A DNA stretch of 64,000 bases from Pontibacillus sp. HMF3514 (GTDB taxonomy: Bacteria > Bacillota > Bacilli > Bacillales > BH030062). The notes below the pieces were generated by a model. The model was not told the DNA's origin. It ran no database searches and saw nothing but the letters and a program-made list of their open reading frames with translations. The translations under genes and the position numbers were made by a program. The stretch lies in assembly GCF_009858175.1 (NCBI RefSeq), contig NZ_CP047393.1, forward strand, positions 1,798,001 through 1,862,000, written 5' to 3'. This document shows, piece by piece, positions 1 to 9,368 of the stretch (within the stretch, counting starts at the first letter, position 1; the number at the start of each line of letters is the position of its first letter).

Positions 1-690
1 CATTTCGGACACCAAACTCGCCGTTGGAACCCGAAAATGAAAAAGTACATTTTCACGGAGCGTAACGGTATCTACATCATCGACCTACAGAAAACAGTTA
101 AAAAGGTGGATGAAGCATTTAACTACGTGAAGAACGTTGCTGCTGAAGGCGGAAACGTACTTTTCGTTGGTACTAAGAAACAAGCACAAGAGTCTGTTAA
201 AGAAGAAGCAACTCGTGCAGGTATGTACTACATCAACCAACGTTGGTTAGGTGGAACACTTACAAACTTTGAAACAATCCGTAAGCGTATCAACCGTCTT
301 AAAGATATTGAGCGCATGGAAGAAGATGGCACATTCGATGTACTTCCTAAGAAAGAAACAGTAGACCTTCTTAAAGAAAAAGAACGTCTTGTTAAATTCC
401 TAGGCGGTATTAAAAATATGGAAAGTCTTCCGGACGTAATGTTCGTAATTGACCCACGTAAAGAGCGCATTGCAGTAGCAGAAGCTCACAAATTAAACAT
501 TCCAATTGTCGGTATTGTTGACACAAACTGTGATCCAGACGAAATCGACTATGTTATCCCTGCGAACGATGACGCGATTCGTGCTGTAAAACTTCTAACT
601 TCTAAAATGGCAGACGCTGTTCTTGAAGCTAAGCAAGGCGAAGAGACAGAAGAGGCTGCAGCAGAAGAAGCAGAAGCTGCTACAGAGTAA
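1..690 (+). CDS. rpsB: 30S ribosomal protein S2 (5' end cut by window edge)
   Basis: Small-subunit ribosomal protein S2, which binds the 30S head-body junction and is needed for S1 or mRNA docking. The frame is open from base 1 and begins [13 protein letters not shown], a segment that in Bacillus S2 lies about 14 residues after the start, so only the first residues are missing. The internal ATG at 37 is not the real start. Family signatures seen include [14 protein letters not shown] and [14 protein letters not shown]. The C-terminus is an Ala/Glu-rich acidic tail. It is followed by a terminator and then tsf, the usual rpsB-tsf arrangement. Confidence 0.97.
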   Translation, partial: HFGHQTRRWNPKMKKYIFTERNGIYIIDLQKTVKKVDEAFNYVKNVAAEGGNVLFVGTKKQAQESVKEEATRAGMYYINQRWLGGTLTNFETIRKRINRLKDIERMEEDGTFDVLPKKETVDLLKEKERLVKFLGGIKNMESLPDVMFVIDPRKERIAVAEAHKLNIPIVGIVDTNCDPDEIDYVIPANDDAIRAVKLLTSKMADAVLEAKQGEETEEAAAEEAEAATE

Positions 691-699
691 GGAAGGTTG

Positions 700-738
700 A
701 AAGGTGATAAGGGGGATATACCTTTTATCACCTTTTTT
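700..738 (+). terminator. Intrinsic terminator after rpsB
   Basis: An 11-bp stem (AAAGGTGATAA with TTATCACCTTT) is followed by a short T run. It lies ten bases after the rpsB stop and separates rpsB from tsf, so tsf may depend on readthrough or on its own promoter. I see no clear promoter in 739-853. Confidence 0.8.
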
Positions 739-853
739 AAGGATTTAAGTCCTTAAACATATAAGACCACAAAGCACATACATGAATTTAAATAGGACAA
801 GTGTTTCTTTTGTTCGTTAAGAAAAGGGCAAACCTTTAAAGGAGGAATATACA

Positions 854-1738
854 ATGGCTGTAACAGCAAAGATGGTTAAAGAACTACGTGAAACAACTGG
901 TGCAGGAATGATGGATTGTAAAAAAGCACTAACTGAAACAGATGGTGACATGGAGAAAGCTGTTGAATGGTTACGCGAAAAAGGTATCTCTAAAGCAGCG
1001 AAAAAAGCTGACCGTATCGCAGCTGAAGGTACAACGCATATCGAAGTAGACGGCAACACTGCTGCAATTATCGAAGTTAACGCTGAAACGGACTTCGTAA
1101 CGAAGAACGATCTTTTCAAAGAGCTTGTAAGTGAGCTTGGAAAGCACATCGTTAAGCAGAAGCCAGAATCTGCAGATGCTGCAATTGAGCAAAACCTTCA
1201 TGGTGACGGCCAACGCGTTGGTGACTACATCACATCAATGATCGCTAAAATCGGAGAAAAAATCTCCCTTCGTCGTCTTGCTATTGTAGAAAAAGGCGAT
1301 AACGATGCATTTGGTGCTTACCTTCACATGGGAGGTCGCATTGGGGTTCTTTCCCTACTAGAAGGTACAACTGATGAGACTGTTGCTAAAGACGTTGCAA
1401 TGCACGTAGCTGCAGTAAACCCACGCTATGTAAACCGTGACGAAGTTCCTGAAGAAGAAGTTAACCAAGAGCGTGAAGCACTTAAGAAAGAAGCGCTTAA
1501 CGAAGGCAAGCCTGAGCATATCGTTGAGAAAATGGTTGAAGGTCGTCTTGGTAAATTCTTCGAAGGTGTTGTTCTTACAGAGCAAGACTTCGTAAAAGAT
1601 CCAGACCAAAAAGTTAAGCAGTATGTTAAAGATAACGACGCTACTGTTAAAGGCTTCGTACGTTACGAAGTAGGCGAAGGTATGGAAAAACGCGAAGAAA
1701 ACTTCGCTGATGAAGTAATGAACCAAGTAAACAAATAA
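854..1738 (+). CDS. tsf: Elongation factor Ts
   Basis: Guanine nucleotide exchange factor that reloads EF-Tu with GTP in the cytosol. The 294-residue protein matches the Bacillus length. The N-terminal UBA-like domain (about 1-55, with [12 protein letters not shown]) is followed by the EF-Tu contact motif in ETDFVTKND (near residue 80) and the two-part core domain. The start has an excellent ribosome site, AAAGGAGG at 838-845. It lies between two terminators, so it can behave as a separate unit from rpsB. Confidence 0.98.
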   Translation: MAVTAKMVKELRETTGAGMMDCKKALTETDGDMEKAVEWLREKGISKAAKKADRIAAEGTTHIEVDGNTAAIIEVNAETDFVTKNDLFKELVSELGKHIVKQKPESADAAIEQNLHGDGQRVGDYITSMIAKIGEKISLRRLAIVEKGDNDAFGAYLHMGGRIGVLSLLEGTTDETVAKDVAMHVAAVNPRYVNRDEVPEEEVNQEREALKKEALNEGKPEHIVEKMVEGRLGKFFEGVVLTEQDFVKDPDQKVKQYVKDNDATVKGFVRYEVGEGMEKREENFADEVMNQVNK

Positions 1739-1750
1739 ATGATGGCTTAA

Positions 1751-1781
1751 AAAATAGGGGACACACTGTGTTCCCTATTTT
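1751..1781 (+). terminator. Intrinsic terminator after tsf
   Basis: A 14-bp stem with one G-T wobble (AAAATAGGGGACAC with GTGTTCCCTATTTT) and a 3-base loop. The 3' arm ends in TTTT. It separates tsf from pyrH. Confidence 0.8.
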
Positions 1782-1796
1782 CAAAAGCTTACATAA

Positions 1797-2540
<744 letters not shown>

Positions 2541-2543
2541 ACC

Positions 2544-3101
2544 ATGGCAGATTCAATCATGAAACAAACACGCGAGGAAATGCAGGAAGCAGTAAGAGCT
2601 TTTTCACGTCAACTAGCTACAGTACGCGCTGGACGTGCAAATCCATCTATTCTTGAGCCTGTTAAGGTCGAGTATTATGGTGCAGTTGTTCCGTTAAACC
2701 AACTAGCTACAATCTCAGCACCAGAAGCACGCCTTCTTGTTATTACACCATTTGATAAGTCTTCAATCAACGATATTGAAAAGGCAATCCAAAAGGCTGA
2801 TTTAGGCTTGTCTCCATCAAGTGATGGTAATGTTGTTCGCATTAATATTCCACAACTAAATGAGCAGCGTCGTAAAGACTTAGTGAAGCTTGTTAAGAAA
2901 TATACTGAAGAAGCAAAAGTACAGGTTCGTAACATTCGCCGTGATTCTAATGATCAATTCAAAAAAATGGAGAAAAACGGTGATATTACGGAGGACGAAC
3001 TTCGCAGTTATCAAGATGAGGTTCAAAAAGAAACGGACCAAAACATCAATGAGATTGATAAAATTGCTAAGAGCAAAGAAGAAGAAATTATGGAAGTTTA
3101 A
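2544..3101 (+). CDS. frr: Ribosome recycling factor
   Basis: Works with EF-G to split post-termination ribosomes. The 185-residue length is standard. The N-terminal helix carries [18 protein letters not shown], the family signature, and the C-terminal part is the charged three-helix bundle with [19 protein letters not shown]. Its ribosome site (GAGGGGG) overlaps the end of pyrH, which indicates translational coupling. Confidence 0.98.
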   Translation: MADSIMKQTREEMQEAVRAFSRQLATVRAGRANPSILEPVKVEYYGAVVPLNQLATISAPEARLLVITPFDKSSINDIEKAIQKADLGLSPSSDGNVVRINIPQLNEQRRKDLVKLVKKYTEEAKVQVRNIRRDSNDQFKKMEKNGDITEDELRSYQDEVQKETDQNINEIDKIAKSKEEEIMEV

Positions 3102-3128
3102 CAAATTTCCATGTACAATGAATGGGAG

Positions 3129-3153
3129 ACCCTCTTGTTAGAAGGGGGTTTTT
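3129..3153 (+). terminator. Intrinsic terminator after frr
   Basis: An 8-bp stem (ACCCTCTT with AAGGGGGT, one wobble) with loop GTTAG, then TTTT. It ends the pyrH-frr transcript. Confidence 0.75.
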
Positions 3154-3184
3154 CACATTCAGCTAATCATTTTAGAAACGAGAT

Positions 3185-3280
3185 TGGCTTTCGCTTTACA
3201 GCGGAAGCCACATTTTTCTACCTATACATAAAACGTCACCTTACATTACAATTGAATGCAAGGTTTCGTTATTTTTATTC
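3185..3280 (+). other. Two further hairpins in the uppS leader
   Basis: After the frr terminator there are two more hairpins. The first (3185-3210) pairs TGGCTTTCGC with GCGGAAGCCA and is followed by CATTTTTC. The second (3232-3270) is imperfect, pairing AACG, ACCTT and CATT with AATG, AAGGT and CGTT, and is followed by ATTTTTATT. Both look like terminators. They could be back-up terminators, or attenuators if a promoter lies between them and uppS. I saw no convincing promoter in 3154-3374. Confidence 0.45.
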
Positions 3281-3374
3281 CCCCCTAAAATTATTTATTA
3301 TAAGATGACCTTATTAGTGGAGACATTAAAGTTCTACAATGGACTTTTGTCTTCCTAACGATGGAGGAACTGTT

Positions 3375-4136
3375 ATGTTTTTGAAACGCCCATTTAAAAA
3401 GAAATCACAGCCAACTGAATCATTTGAATTGGATTTAGACAACATACCAGATCACGTCGCAATTATTATGGACGGGAATGGCCGCTGGGCAAAGAAACGC
3501 GGGCTTCCACGTGTCGCAGGACATAAGGAAGGAATGGACGTTGTTAAAAAAATTGTTCGTAGGGCATCTGACCTTAATCTAAAGGTCTTAACATTATATG
3601 CTTTTTCAACAGAAAATTGGAAAAGACCGAAAAATGAAGTAGAATATCTTATGAAGCTACCTGATCAATTTTTAAATACATATTTACCAGAACTTCATGA
3701 AAATAATGTACGAGTTCAAACCATAGGGGATTTTGACCAATTACCTACTCATACGAAAAAAGCTGTAGATAATGCAAAGGAACAAACAAAAGATAATACA
3801 GGTTTGATTTTAAACTTTGCATTGAACTATGGTAGTCGTTATGAAATGGTTCAAGCCACAAAGCAAATCGCAGAAGATGTTCAAAATGGATCTTTGGATA
3901 AAGAAGACATAGATGAAAGCTTGTTTAGCTCATATTTATATACGAAACGTGTTCCAGATCCTGATTTATTAATCCGTACTAGTGGTGAAATTCGTTTAAG
4001 CAATTATTTATTATGGCAACTAGCCTATTCAGAGTTTTGGTTTACAGAGGTATTATGGCCAGATTTTAGTGAACAATTATTTGAAAAAGCCCTTCATGAT
4101 TACCAACAACGAAAGCGTCGTTATGGAGGAGTTTAA
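3375..4136 (+). CDS. uppS: Undecaprenyl diphosphate synthase (cis-prenyltransferase)
   Basis: Condenses eight isopentenyl diphosphates onto farnesyl diphosphate to make the C55 carrier lipid for peptidoglycan and wall polymers, on the cytosolic face of the membrane. ATG 3375 follows GGAGG (about 3363) and gives 253 residues; the upstream ATG 3339 lacks such a site. The P-loop-like catalytic motif MDGNGRWAKKRG holds Asp33. The C-terminal substrate motif RTSGEIRLSNYLLWQLAY is complete. It is followed 15 bases later by cdsA, as in other Bacillaceae. Confidence 0.97.
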   Translation: MFLKRPFKKKSQPTESFELDLDNIPDHVAIIMDGNGRWAKKRGLPRVAGHKEGMDVVKKIVRRASDLNLKVLTLYAFSTENWKRPKNEVEYLMKLPDQFLNTYLPELHENNVRVQTIGDFDQLPTHTKKAVDNAKEQTKDNTGLILNFALNYGSRYEMVQATKQIAEDVQNGSLDKEDIDESLFSSYLYTKRVPDPDLLIRTSGEIRLSNYLLWQLAYSEFWFTEVLWPDFSEQLFEKALHDYQQRKRRYGGV

Positions 4137-4151
4137 GGTGTTGAAGATATA

Positions 4152-4937
4152 ATGAAACAAAGAGTAATCACAGCAATCGTATTAGGCTTATTTTTAATTC
4201 CTGCCATTTTCTTTGGTGAGCTACCTTTTATTATTATTGTTTATGGGTTAGCGACCATTGGGCTAGTTGAGTTATTACAAATGAGAAAGATTGCACCAAC
4301 CTCTTTTCCCGGACTACTCTCCATGGTACTACTTTGGATGCTGTTAGTACCTGAAAAGTCATTTATTTTATTTGATGTAATGACGAAATCTGAAGCAACG
4401 TTAATGGTTGTTTTCATTTTACTCGGTTATACCGTTTTAGTTAAAAACAAATTTACGTTTGATGAGGCTGGATTTCTTTTATTATCATCGATTTATGTAG
4501 GGATGGGCTTTTATTACTTAATCCCAACAAGAGAAGAAGGGGCTCATCTGTTATTCTTTGCTCTGTTTTTAATTTGGGCTACAGATACAGGTGCGTATTT
4601 ATTTGGCAAGATGTTAGGGAAGAGAAAGCTTTGGCCTAAGATTAGTCCCAAAAAAACGATAGAAGGATCTATAGGCGGAATTGTTTTAGCATGCATTGTT
4701 GCAGCGATCTTTCAAATGATTGAGCCTGTACATTCATCTATGTTGATTGTTATTTTAGTAGCAATTCTAGTCTCAGTTTGTGGACAAATAGGCGATTTAG
4801 TTGAATCAGCATACAAACGCCATTACTCTGTGAAAGATTCCGGAAAGCTTTTACCAGGACATGGTGGAGTGTTAGATCGATTTGACAGCTTGATTTTCAT
4901 TGTTCCAATCTTGCATTTTATACAATTTATTTCATAG
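4152..4937 (+). CDS. cdsA: Phosphatidate cytidylyltransferase (CDP-diglyceride synthase)
   Basis: Makes CDP-diacylglycerol from phosphatidic acid and CTP in the membrane, the precursor used by PgsA, which is also in this window. The 261-residue protein is almost entirely hydrophobic, with about seven or eight predicted membrane spans. The CTP/metal signature appears as TDTGAYLFGKMLGKRK and then PKKTIEGSIGG, ending with GDLVESAYKRHYSVKDSGKL and the PGHGGVLDRFDS motif. It is in a tight cluster between uppS and dxr. Confidence 0.96.
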   Translation: MKQRVITAIVLGLFLIPAIFFGELPFIIIVYGLATIGLVELLQMRKIAPTSFPGLLSMVLLWMLLVPEKSFILFDVMTKSEATLMVVFILLGYTVLVKNKFTFDEAGFLLLSSIYVGMGFYYLIPTREEGAHLLFFALFLIWATDTGAYLFGKMLGKRKLWPKISPKKTIEGSIGGIVLACIVAAIFQMIEPVHSSMLIVILVAILVSVCGQIGDLVESAYKRHYSVKDSGKLLPGHGGVLDRFDSLIFIVPILHFIQFIS

Positions 4938-4965
4938 GATTTAATAGGTGTAGGAGCGTGCGCAG

Positions 4966-6111
4966 ATGAAACGAATTGCTTTATTAGGAGCAACTGGATC
5001 GATTGGATTGCAAACGATTGATGTAATTCGAAATCATTCAGATGAATTTGAATTATATGCAATAGCATTTGGTCGTAATATAGAAAAAGCAACACCCATC
5101 ATACAAGAATTCAAACCAAAACTAGTGGTTGTTCAAGATGAACATACTTTACGACAAGTTAGATCGGAGTTTCCTGACCTACAAGTTCGTCTTTCTTTAG
5201 AAGGTATGTATGAAGCTGCAACACATGACAATGTAGATGTTGTTGTAAATGCTGTAATGGGAAGTGTTGGACTATCTGCCACACTAGGTGCGATTGAAGC
5301 CAAAAAACAAGTTGCTATAGCCAACAAGGAAACTCTTGTAACAGCAGGACATTTAGTTATGGACGCTGCTCATCGAAATCAGGTATCACTTCTCCCTATA
5401 GATAGTGAACACTCAGCTATTTATATGTGTTTAAATGGGGAGCGTGAAAAAGATGCTAATAAAATTATTTTAACTGCATCTGGTGGAAGCTTTCGTGATA
5501 AAACAAGGGCAGAGCTAGAAGGAGTTAACGTCGAGGATGCGTTAAACCATCCGAATTGGAGTATGGGAGCTAAAATTACAATTGATTCTGCAACGATGAT
5601 GAATAAAGGTCTTGAGGTTATTGAAGCGCACTGGTTGTTTGATATGCCTTATGACAATATAGATGTTATTCTGCATAAAGAAAGTGTTATTCACTCGATG
5701 GTAGAATTCGTTGACAAGAGTGTTATGGCTCAATTAGGTACTCCTGATATGAGAGTTCCTATTCAGTACGCTCTAACTTACCCTAAACGACTTGAATTAT
5801 CTGATACAAAGACGTTAAACTTAGTTGAAATAGGTAAACTACATTTTCAAGAAATGGATATGGAACGTTTTCCTTGTCTTCGAATGGCATATGAAGCCGG
5901 TCGTCAAGGAGGAACGATGACAACTGTATTAAACGCAGCAAATGAACAAGCTGTGGATCTATTTTTAAAAGGGGAAATCTCATTCTTAACAATTGAGACT
6001 TTAATAGAGAAAGCTTTAGAAGAACATAGCATTGTTCATCAGCCGAACTTAGAAACAATTTTAGCTGTTGATGAAGAGACGCGAAAACGTGTTATATCGT
6101 ACGTAAACTAA
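4966..6111 (+). CDS. dxr: 1-deoxy-D-xylulose 5-phosphate reductoisomerase
   Basis: Second enzyme of the MEP isoprenoid pathway, which makes 2-C-methyl-D-erythritol 4-phosphate with NADPH. The 381-residue length is normal. The N-terminal Rossmann motif [13 protein letters not shown] is at residues 7-19. The metal and substrate segment [14 protein letters not shown] is followed by TASGGSFRD and the lid region with [20 protein letters not shown]. It feeds isoprenoid units to UppS encoded just upstream. Confidence 0.97.
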   Translation: MKRIALLGATGSIGLQTIDVIRNHSDEFELYAIAFGRNIEKATPIIQEFKPKLVVVQDEHTLRQVRSEFPDLQVRLSLEGMYEAATHDNVDVVVNAVMGSVGLSATLGAIEAKKQVAIANKETLVTAGHLVMDAAHRNQVSLLPIDSEHSAIYMCLNGEREKDANKIILTASGGSFRDKTRAELEGVNVEDALNHPNWSMGAKITIDSATMMNKGLEVIEAHWLFDMPYDNIDVILHKESVIHSMVEFVDKSVMAQLGTPDMRVPIQYALTYPKRLELSDTKTLNLVEIGKLHFQEMDMERFPCLRMAYEAGRQGGTMTTVLNAANEQAVDLFLKGEISFLTIETLIEKALEEHSIVHQPNLETILAVDEETRKRVISYVN

Positions 6112-6127
6112 AAGGTAGGTGCTATCT

Positions 6128-7384
6128 TTGACAACCATCATTGCTTTTATATTCATGTTTGGATTATTGGTATTCGTCCATGAATTAGGTCACTTAATTT
6201 TTGCCAAGCGAGCAGGTATGCTTGCAAGAGAATTTGCTATTGGCTTTGGTCCTAAAATCTTTTCAACTAAGAAGAATGAAACATTATACACAATCCGTCT
6301 ACTTCCTATAGGTGGTTATGTTCGTGTTGCAGGCGAAGACCCTGAGATCATTGAAATCAAACCCGGTCATCATATTGGACTTGAATTTAATGGTGAAGGT
6401 AAAGTTAATAAGATCATTGTTAATAACAAATCCAAACATCCTAATGCAAGAGTTATTGAAGTAGAAAAAGCTGATCTTGAACATCAATTAGTAATAGAAG
6501 GATATGAAGTTGATGAAGATGAGAAGCTTTTCTTTGAAGTAGAGCCTACTGCAGATTTTGTTATGGATGAGAAAGAAACACAAATTGCACCTTATAACCG
6601 TCAATTTGCATCTAAAACGTTGCCTCAACGAGCAATGCAACTATTTGCTGGTCCAATGATGAATTTTATCTTGGCAATTATCATCTTCTTCTTATTAGGG
6701 CTTTTCCAGGGGGTTCCTGTCGACAAGGCACAGCTTGGTAAACTAGTCGAAGGTGGACCTGCTGCACAATCTGGCTTACACCAGGGAGATGAAGTTGTAC
6801 AAGTGGATGGTCAATCAGTTGATACGTGGACTGAATTTGTGAAGATTGTACAAAAAAATCCGAGTACACAGTTAGAGGTTACTGTTAAACGTGACCAAAA
6901 CACGGTAACCATTCCTGTACAAACACGTGAAGTTGAAGCCAACGGTGAAACAGTTGGACAAATAGGAGTATATCGACCCGTAGAAAAATCCTTCACGAAA
7001 ACACTCTCTTATGGGTTTACAGAAACTTATGAACTTACTAAGTTAATTTTAGTGAACCTAAGTAAGCTTGTTACGGGAGAACTGTCCATTAATAACTTAT
7101 CTGGACCTGTCGGTATATACGATGCTACTGGCCAAGTCGTTCAACAAAGCTGGCAAATCTATACGAAGTGGATTGCTTTATTAAGCATTAACTTAGGGAT
7201 TATCAATTTACTCCCACTACCAGCACTTGATGGCGGACGCTTACTATTTGTAGGAGTTGAAGCTGTACGCGGAAAACCAATTGATCCTCAAAAAGAGGGA
7301 ATTGTACACTTTATTGGTTTTGCTTTATTAATGCTTCTAATGATTGTGGTTACTTGGAACGATATCCAAAGATTATTTTTATAA
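6128..7384 (+). CDS. rasP: Site-2 zinc metalloprotease RasP/RseP
   Basis: Intramembrane protease that cuts anti-sigma factors such as RsiW and clears signal peptides. I favour a TTG start at 6128, preceded by AGGTAGGTG, giving 418 residues beginning MTTIIAFIFMFG as in relatives; GTG 6119 would sit inside the ribosome site. The zinc motif HELGH is at 18-22 in the first membrane span. A PDZ domain (about 190-265) and the second metal motif LLPLPALDGGRLL lie near the C-terminus. It directly follows dxr. Confidence 0.95.
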   Translation: MTTIIAFIFMFGLLVFVHELGHLIFAKRAGMLAREFAIGFGPKIFSTKKNETLYTIRLLPIGGYVRVAGEDPEIIEIKPGHHIGLEFNGEGKVNKIIVNNKSKHPNARVIEVEKADLEHQLVIEGYEVDEDEKLFFEVEPTADFVMDEKETQIAPYNRQFASKTLPQRAMQLFAGPMMNFILAIIIFFLLGLFQGVPVDKAQLGKLVEGGPAAQSGLHQGDEVVQVDGQSVDTWTEFVKIVQKNPSTQLEVTVKRDQNTVTIPVQTREVEANGETVGQIGVYRPVEKSFTKTLSYGFTETYELTKLILVNLSKLVTGELSINNLSGPVGIYDATGQVVQQSWQIYTKWIALLSINLGIINLLPLPALDGGRLLFVGVEAVRGKPIDPQKEGIVHFIGFALLMLLMIVVTWNDIQRLFL

Positions 7385-7391
7385 ATTAAAT

Positions 7392-7425
7392 GCTCCAACA
7401 CTCACGGATCAATGGGTGTTGGAGC
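7392..7425 (+). other. Strong hairpin between rasP and proS
   Basis: A 13-bp stem (GCTCCAACACTCA with TGGGTGTTGGAGC, one wobble) without a following T run. It is in the 101-base gap before proS. It may be a transcript-processing or stability element, or a poor terminator; no T-box sequence is visible. Confidence 0.5.
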
Positions 7426-7485
7426 TAAATGTCAATAAAACAAAGCTTGAAATCTTATAAAAGAATAGAGACGAGGTGTGTATGG

Positions 7486-9192
7486 ATGAGACAGAGTGAA
7501 ATGCTCTTACCTACTTTAAAAGAAGTGCCTGCAGATGCAGACATTTCTAGCCATCAACTATTAATCCGTGCTGGTTTCATCCGAAAAGTTGCTGCGGGTA
7601 TGTATTCTTTTTTACCAATTGGTAATCGAGTATTACGAAACGTGGAAGCAATTGTTCGAGAAGAGATGGACAAAGCCGGAGCTCATGAAATGAATATGAC
7701 TGTTCTACAGCCTGCAGAATGGTGGCAGGAAACAGGACGTTGGCATTCTTATGGTCCTGAGCTTATGAGAATGCAAGATAGACATGAACGTGAATTTGCT
7801 CTTGGCGCAACGCATGAAGAAGAGATTACAGCAATCATCCGTGATGAAGTAAAAAGCTATAAACAGCTTCCATTAACGTTGTACCAAATCCAATCTAAAT
7901 TCCGTGATGAGAAGAGACCTCGTTTTGGTCTTCTACGTGGACGTGAGTTCTTAATGAAGGATGCTTACTCCTTCCATGATTCCTACGAAAGTTTAGATCA
8001 AGCATATGAACGTTTGTTCCAAGCATATACCAATATTTTTAGTCGCCTAGGTCTTAATTTTAGAGCTGTTATTGCAGATTCTGGTGAAATGGGCGGAAAA
8101 GATAATCATGAGTTTATGGTATTATCAGAGGTCGGAGAAGATACGATTGCGTATTCCGATACCTCTCGCTATGCAGCTAATATTGAAATGGCTCCAGTTG
8201 AACAAACTTACGAAGCATCAGCTGAAGAACCTAAAGAATTAGAGAAGGTTACGACGCCGAATTGCAAAACAATGGCTGAAGCTGCAGAAGCATTAGGTCA
8301 CACTTTAGCTGAAGGCATCAAAGCTCTTATGTTCAATGTGGACGGTAAGCTTGTGATGGTTCTAACTCGTGGAGATCATGAAGTTAATGATGTGAAATTA
8401 AAGAACTTATATGATGCTGATATGATTGAACTTGCTTCTGAAGACGAAACCCGTAATGCATTAGGGACAGGCTTCGGGTCAGTAGGTCCAATCAATGTAT
8501 CAGAAGATGTAGAAATTGTAGCTGACAATGCTGTTAAAGCTATGGTAAATGTAACGTGTGGTGCTAATGAAGATGGCTACCATTTCACAAATGTTACACC
8601 TGGCCATGACTTTAAAGTTAGTCAGTATGCAGATCTTCGTTTCATTCAAGAAGGGGATCCTTCACCAGATGGACAAGGTGCAATTCAGTTTGCAAAAGGT
8701 ATTGAGGTTGGTCACGTCTTTAAATTAGGTACGCGCTATGCTGAACCAATGAAAGCGAAGTTCTTAGATGAAAACGGAAAAGCGAATACAGTGATCATGG
8801 GATGTTATGGTATTGGTATTTCTAGAACTTTAGCTTCTATAGTAGAGCAATATCATGATGAAAAAGGTATTACTTGGCCAACAAACATTGCGCCTTATAA
8901 AGTACATTTACTAGCGTTAAATATGAAAAAAGAAGACCAACAGGAGCTAGCTGAGCGTATTTATTCTACACTACAAGATGCTGGTGTTGATGTATTGTTC
9001 GACGATCGTAAAGAACGTGCAGGTGTTAAATTCGCTGACAGTGATTTAGTAGGAATCCCACTACGTATTACAGTAGGGAAACGAGCAGCTGAAGGCGTAG
9101 TTGAAATGAAAGAACGTCATTCAGGCGAGCAAGATGAGGTTGAGGAAAAAGATCTCCTTGATCGAATTACATCATTTTTGAAACAGAGCTAA
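7486..9192 (+). CDS. proS: Prolyl-tRNA synthetase
   Basis: Class II synthetase that charges tRNA-Pro. ATG 7486 is preceded by GAGGTG and yields 568 residues starting [15 protein letters not shown], the normal bacterial N-terminus. Motif 1 lies in the first 80 residues, motif 2 includes [17 protein letters not shown], and motif 3 is [13 protein letters not shown]. The YbaK-like editing domain is inserted between motifs 2 and 3 (about 225-390), so this is the bacterial-type ProS that clears Ala-tRNA-Pro. The C-terminal anticodon-binding domain is intact. Confidence 0.97.
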   Translation: MRQSEMLLPTLKEVPADADISSHQLLIRAGFIRKVAAGMYSFLPIGNRVLRNVEAIVREEMDKAGAHEMNMTVLQPAEWWQETGRWHSYGPELMRMQDRHEREFALGATHEEEITAIIRDEVKSYKQLPLTLYQIQSKFRDEKRPRFGLLRGREFLMKDAYSFHDSYESLDQAYERLFQAYTNIFSRLGLNFRAVIADSGEMGGKDNHEFMVLSEVGEDTIAYSDTSRYAANIEMAPVEQTYEASAEEPKELEKVTTPNCKTMAEAAEALGHTLAEGIKALMFNVDGKLVMVLTRGDHEVNDVKLKNLYDADMIELASEDETRNALGTGFGSVGPINVSEDVEIVADNAVKAMVNVTCGANEDGYHFTNVTPGHDFKVSQYADLRFIQEGDPSPDGQGAIQFAKGIEVGHVFKLGTRYAEPMKAKFLDENGKANTVIMGCYGIGISRTLASIVEQYHDEKGITWPTNIAPYKVHLLALNMKKEDQQELAERIYSTLQDAGVDVLFDDRKERAGVKFADSDLVGIPLRITVGKRAAEGVVEMKERHSGEQDEVEEKDLLDRITSFLKQS

Positions 9193-9197
9193 GATAT

Positions 9198-9236
9198 AGG
9201 TACCTTCTATAACCATTAGGAGGTACCTCTTCTTGT
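9198..9236 (+). terminator. Intrinsic terminator after proS
   Basis: An 11-bp stem (AGGTACCTTCT with AGGAGGTACCT, one wobble) followed by CTTCTTGTT. It separates proS from polC. Confidence 0.6.
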
Positions 9237-9280
9237 TAAAGATAGAAGCAAAGAATACGAGGAGAGAGCATGTTCATCTC

Positions 9281-9340
9281 CAGTGCCTAGCCGACTGAGA
9301 CTGAGTCCAGCCTTACGTCGTTAAACAGGCACTTACGCTA
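9281..9340 (+). repeat. Small interspersed repeat in the polC leader
   Basis: AGTGCCT (9282-9288) and AGGCACT (9327-9333) form the base of a hairpin with an inner CGAC/GTCG pair. The 3' half (GAGTCCAG, then CGTCGTTAAAC and CGCT) resembles 63064-63103 in this window. The fragment 36506-36519 matches the latter in reverse. It appears to be a degenerate member of a dispersed repeat family. Confidence 0.5.
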
Positions 9341-9368
9341 TTCTATTTGCTAAGGGGGGAATTCTATC

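Noticed and set aside
2890-3141. 83-codon frame inside frr
   Set aside because: A Lys-rich shadow frame of the conserved frr gene.
3111-3308. 65-codon frame between frr and uppS
   Set aside because: It runs through three hairpins, has no good ribosome site, and encodes no recognisable protein.
7392-7425. T-box or riboswitch before proS
   Set aside because: Only a simple hairpin is present; there is no T-box sequence, no specifier loop and no terminator tail.
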